13,382 bases of DNA from Propionibacterium sp. (GTDB lineage: Bacteria > Actinomycetota > Actinomycetes > Propionibacteriales > Propionibacteriaceae): positions 1-13,382 of the forward strand of contig JALHFX010000055.1 of the NCBI GenBank assembly GCA_022837595.1, written 5' to 3'. Shown one piece after another: positions 12,605 to 13,382 of the stretch. The translations under genes and the position numbers were made by a program. How positions within the stretch are numbered: position 1 is the first letter of the stretch; every line of letters begins with the position of its first letter. The notes under the pieces are model-generated. The model saw only the letters and a list, made by a program, of their open reading frames with translations. It was not told the origin of the DNA and ran no database searches.

Positions 12605-13382
12605 ATGCCCAAGTTACGATCTCGCACGACCACCGATGGCCGCAATATGGCCGGGGCCCGCGCCCTGTGGCGCGCGACCGGGCTCACCAACGACGACTTC
12701 GGAAAGCCTATTGTCGCTATTGCCAATAGCTTCACCCAGTTCGTCCCCGGACACGTTGGGCTACGCGATGTAGGTGAGATCGTGGCCGCCGCGGTCAAAG
12801 AAGCCGGCGGTATCGCCCGTGAATTCAACACGATCGCCATTGACGACGGCATCGCGATGGGCCATGACGGAATGCTCTATTCGCTGCCCAGCCGCGAGAT
12901 CATTGCCGACTCCGTCGAGTACATGGTTAACGGCCATAAGGCCGATGCACTGGTCTGCATCTCGAACTGCGACAAGATCACCCCCGGCATGCTGCTGGCT
13001 TCACTGCGGCTGAACATCCCCACGGTTTTCGTCTCGGGTGGCCCGATGGAGTCCGGGCGTCCTGTTGAGTTGGACGACGGCTCGCAATCACCTCGTCTCG
13101 ACCTGATCGATGCGATGATCAATGCCGTCGATCAGTCGGTCTCCGACGATGAACTCTGGCGCATGGAGCAAGCCGCCTGCCCGACCTGCGGCTCGTGCTC
13201 GGGCATGTTCACCGCGAACTCGATGAACTGCCTCACCGAAGCCATGGGCCTGGCGCTGCCCGGCAACGGCACGACTCTGGCCACGCATGCCTACCGTCGC
13301 GACCTCTTCGAGCGGGCCGGCACTACTATCGTCGAGATTTCCAAGCGTTGGTACGACCAGGACGATGCGTCCGTACTGCCGC
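12605..13382 (+). CDS. ilvD: Dihydroxy-acid dehydratase, N-terminal part (runs off right edge)
   Basis: Dehydrates 2,3-dihydroxy-isovalerate and 2,3-dihydroxy-3-methylvalerate in valine, leucine and isoleucine synthesis, using an iron-sulfur cluster. The first 259 residues are present; the family has roughly 560-620. It opens MPKLRSRTTTDGRNMAGARALWRATG-like, close to the E. coli enzyme. Cys122 (SNCDKITPGM) and Cys195 (ACPTCGSCSGMF, 191-202) are the expected cluster ligands, with Asp80-Asp81 before GIAMGH and GNGTT further on. At residues 41-50 it reads NSFTQFVPGH, as in the E. coli oxygen-sensitive type, rather than the ITPCN form with a third cysteine. AAGAAGGTG (12592-12600) serves as ribosome site for the ATG at 12605. 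The hairpin upstream separates it from the sorbitol operon. Confidence 0.97.
   Translation, partial: MPKLRSRTTTDGRNMAGARALWRATGLTNDDFGKPIVAIANSFTQFVPGHVGLRDVGEIVAAAVKEAGGIAREFNTIAIDDGIAMGHDGMLYSLPSREIIADSVEYMVNGHKADALVCISNCDKITPGMLLASLRLNIPTVFVSGGPMESGRPVELDDGSQSPRLDLIDAMINAVDQSVSDDELWRMEQAACPTCGSCSGMFTANSMNCLTEAMGLALPGNGTTLATHAYRRDLFERAGTTIVEISKRWYDQDDASVLP

Overview
The window looks like chromosomal DNA of a high-GC actinobacterium, most likely of the family Propionibacteriaceae. The main reason is a pair of transcarboxylase genes (methylmalonyl-CoA carboxyltransferase 5S and 12S subunits) whose products read closely like the Propionibacterium freudenreichii enzyme of the Wood-Werkman propionate cycle. 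Species cannot be fixed from the sequence alone.

Layout. Positions 1-2031 (minus strand) hold the 5S gene followed 13 nt later by the 12S gene, which runs off the left edge. Diverging from them is asnB, a glutamine-hydrolysing asparagine synthetase (2191-4101). Then comes a patch unlike its surroundings: a lower-GC gene for a DUF2971-family protein with a TTG start (4254-5204), and about 1.5 kb without an intact gene (5205-6746). That stretch contains short coding-like fragments in shifting frames and a 24-bp imperfect inverted repeat with a 34-bp spacer. It looks like genome debris from past insertion and decay.

From 6747 to 12423 lies a seven-gene sorbitol (glucitol) operon on the plus strand: a short-chain dehydrogenase (probable sorbitol-6-phosphate 2-dehydrogenase), a PRD-type regulator, GutM, PTS EIIC, EIIBC, EIIA, and an HPr-like protein. 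The first six follow the gutF-R-M-C-B-A order known from lactobacilli. The logic is uptake with phosphorylation of sorbitol to sorbitol 6-phosphate (EIIA/EIIBC/EIIC), oxidation to fructose 6-phosphate (dehydrogenase), and substrate- and PTS-dependent control (GutR and GutM). The operon ends in a very strong 19-bp-stem hairpin (12452-12514). The start of ilvD (dihydroxy-acid dehydratase, branched-chain amino acid synthesis) follows and runs off the right edge.

The most interesting point is that phosphorelay parts of the operon deviate from the textbook. The HPr-like protein keeps His15 but has Leu at positions 17 and 18, where HPr has Arg-Pro, and Arg at position 46 instead of Ser. The EIIA lacks a His at the position I align with the enterobacterial FIHCH motif. 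The EIIB-like domain of GutR has no Cys in its phosphate loop. These may be co-adapted changes or signs of a regulatory rather than catalytic role. I found no CRISPR array, rRNA, tRNA or intact mobile element.
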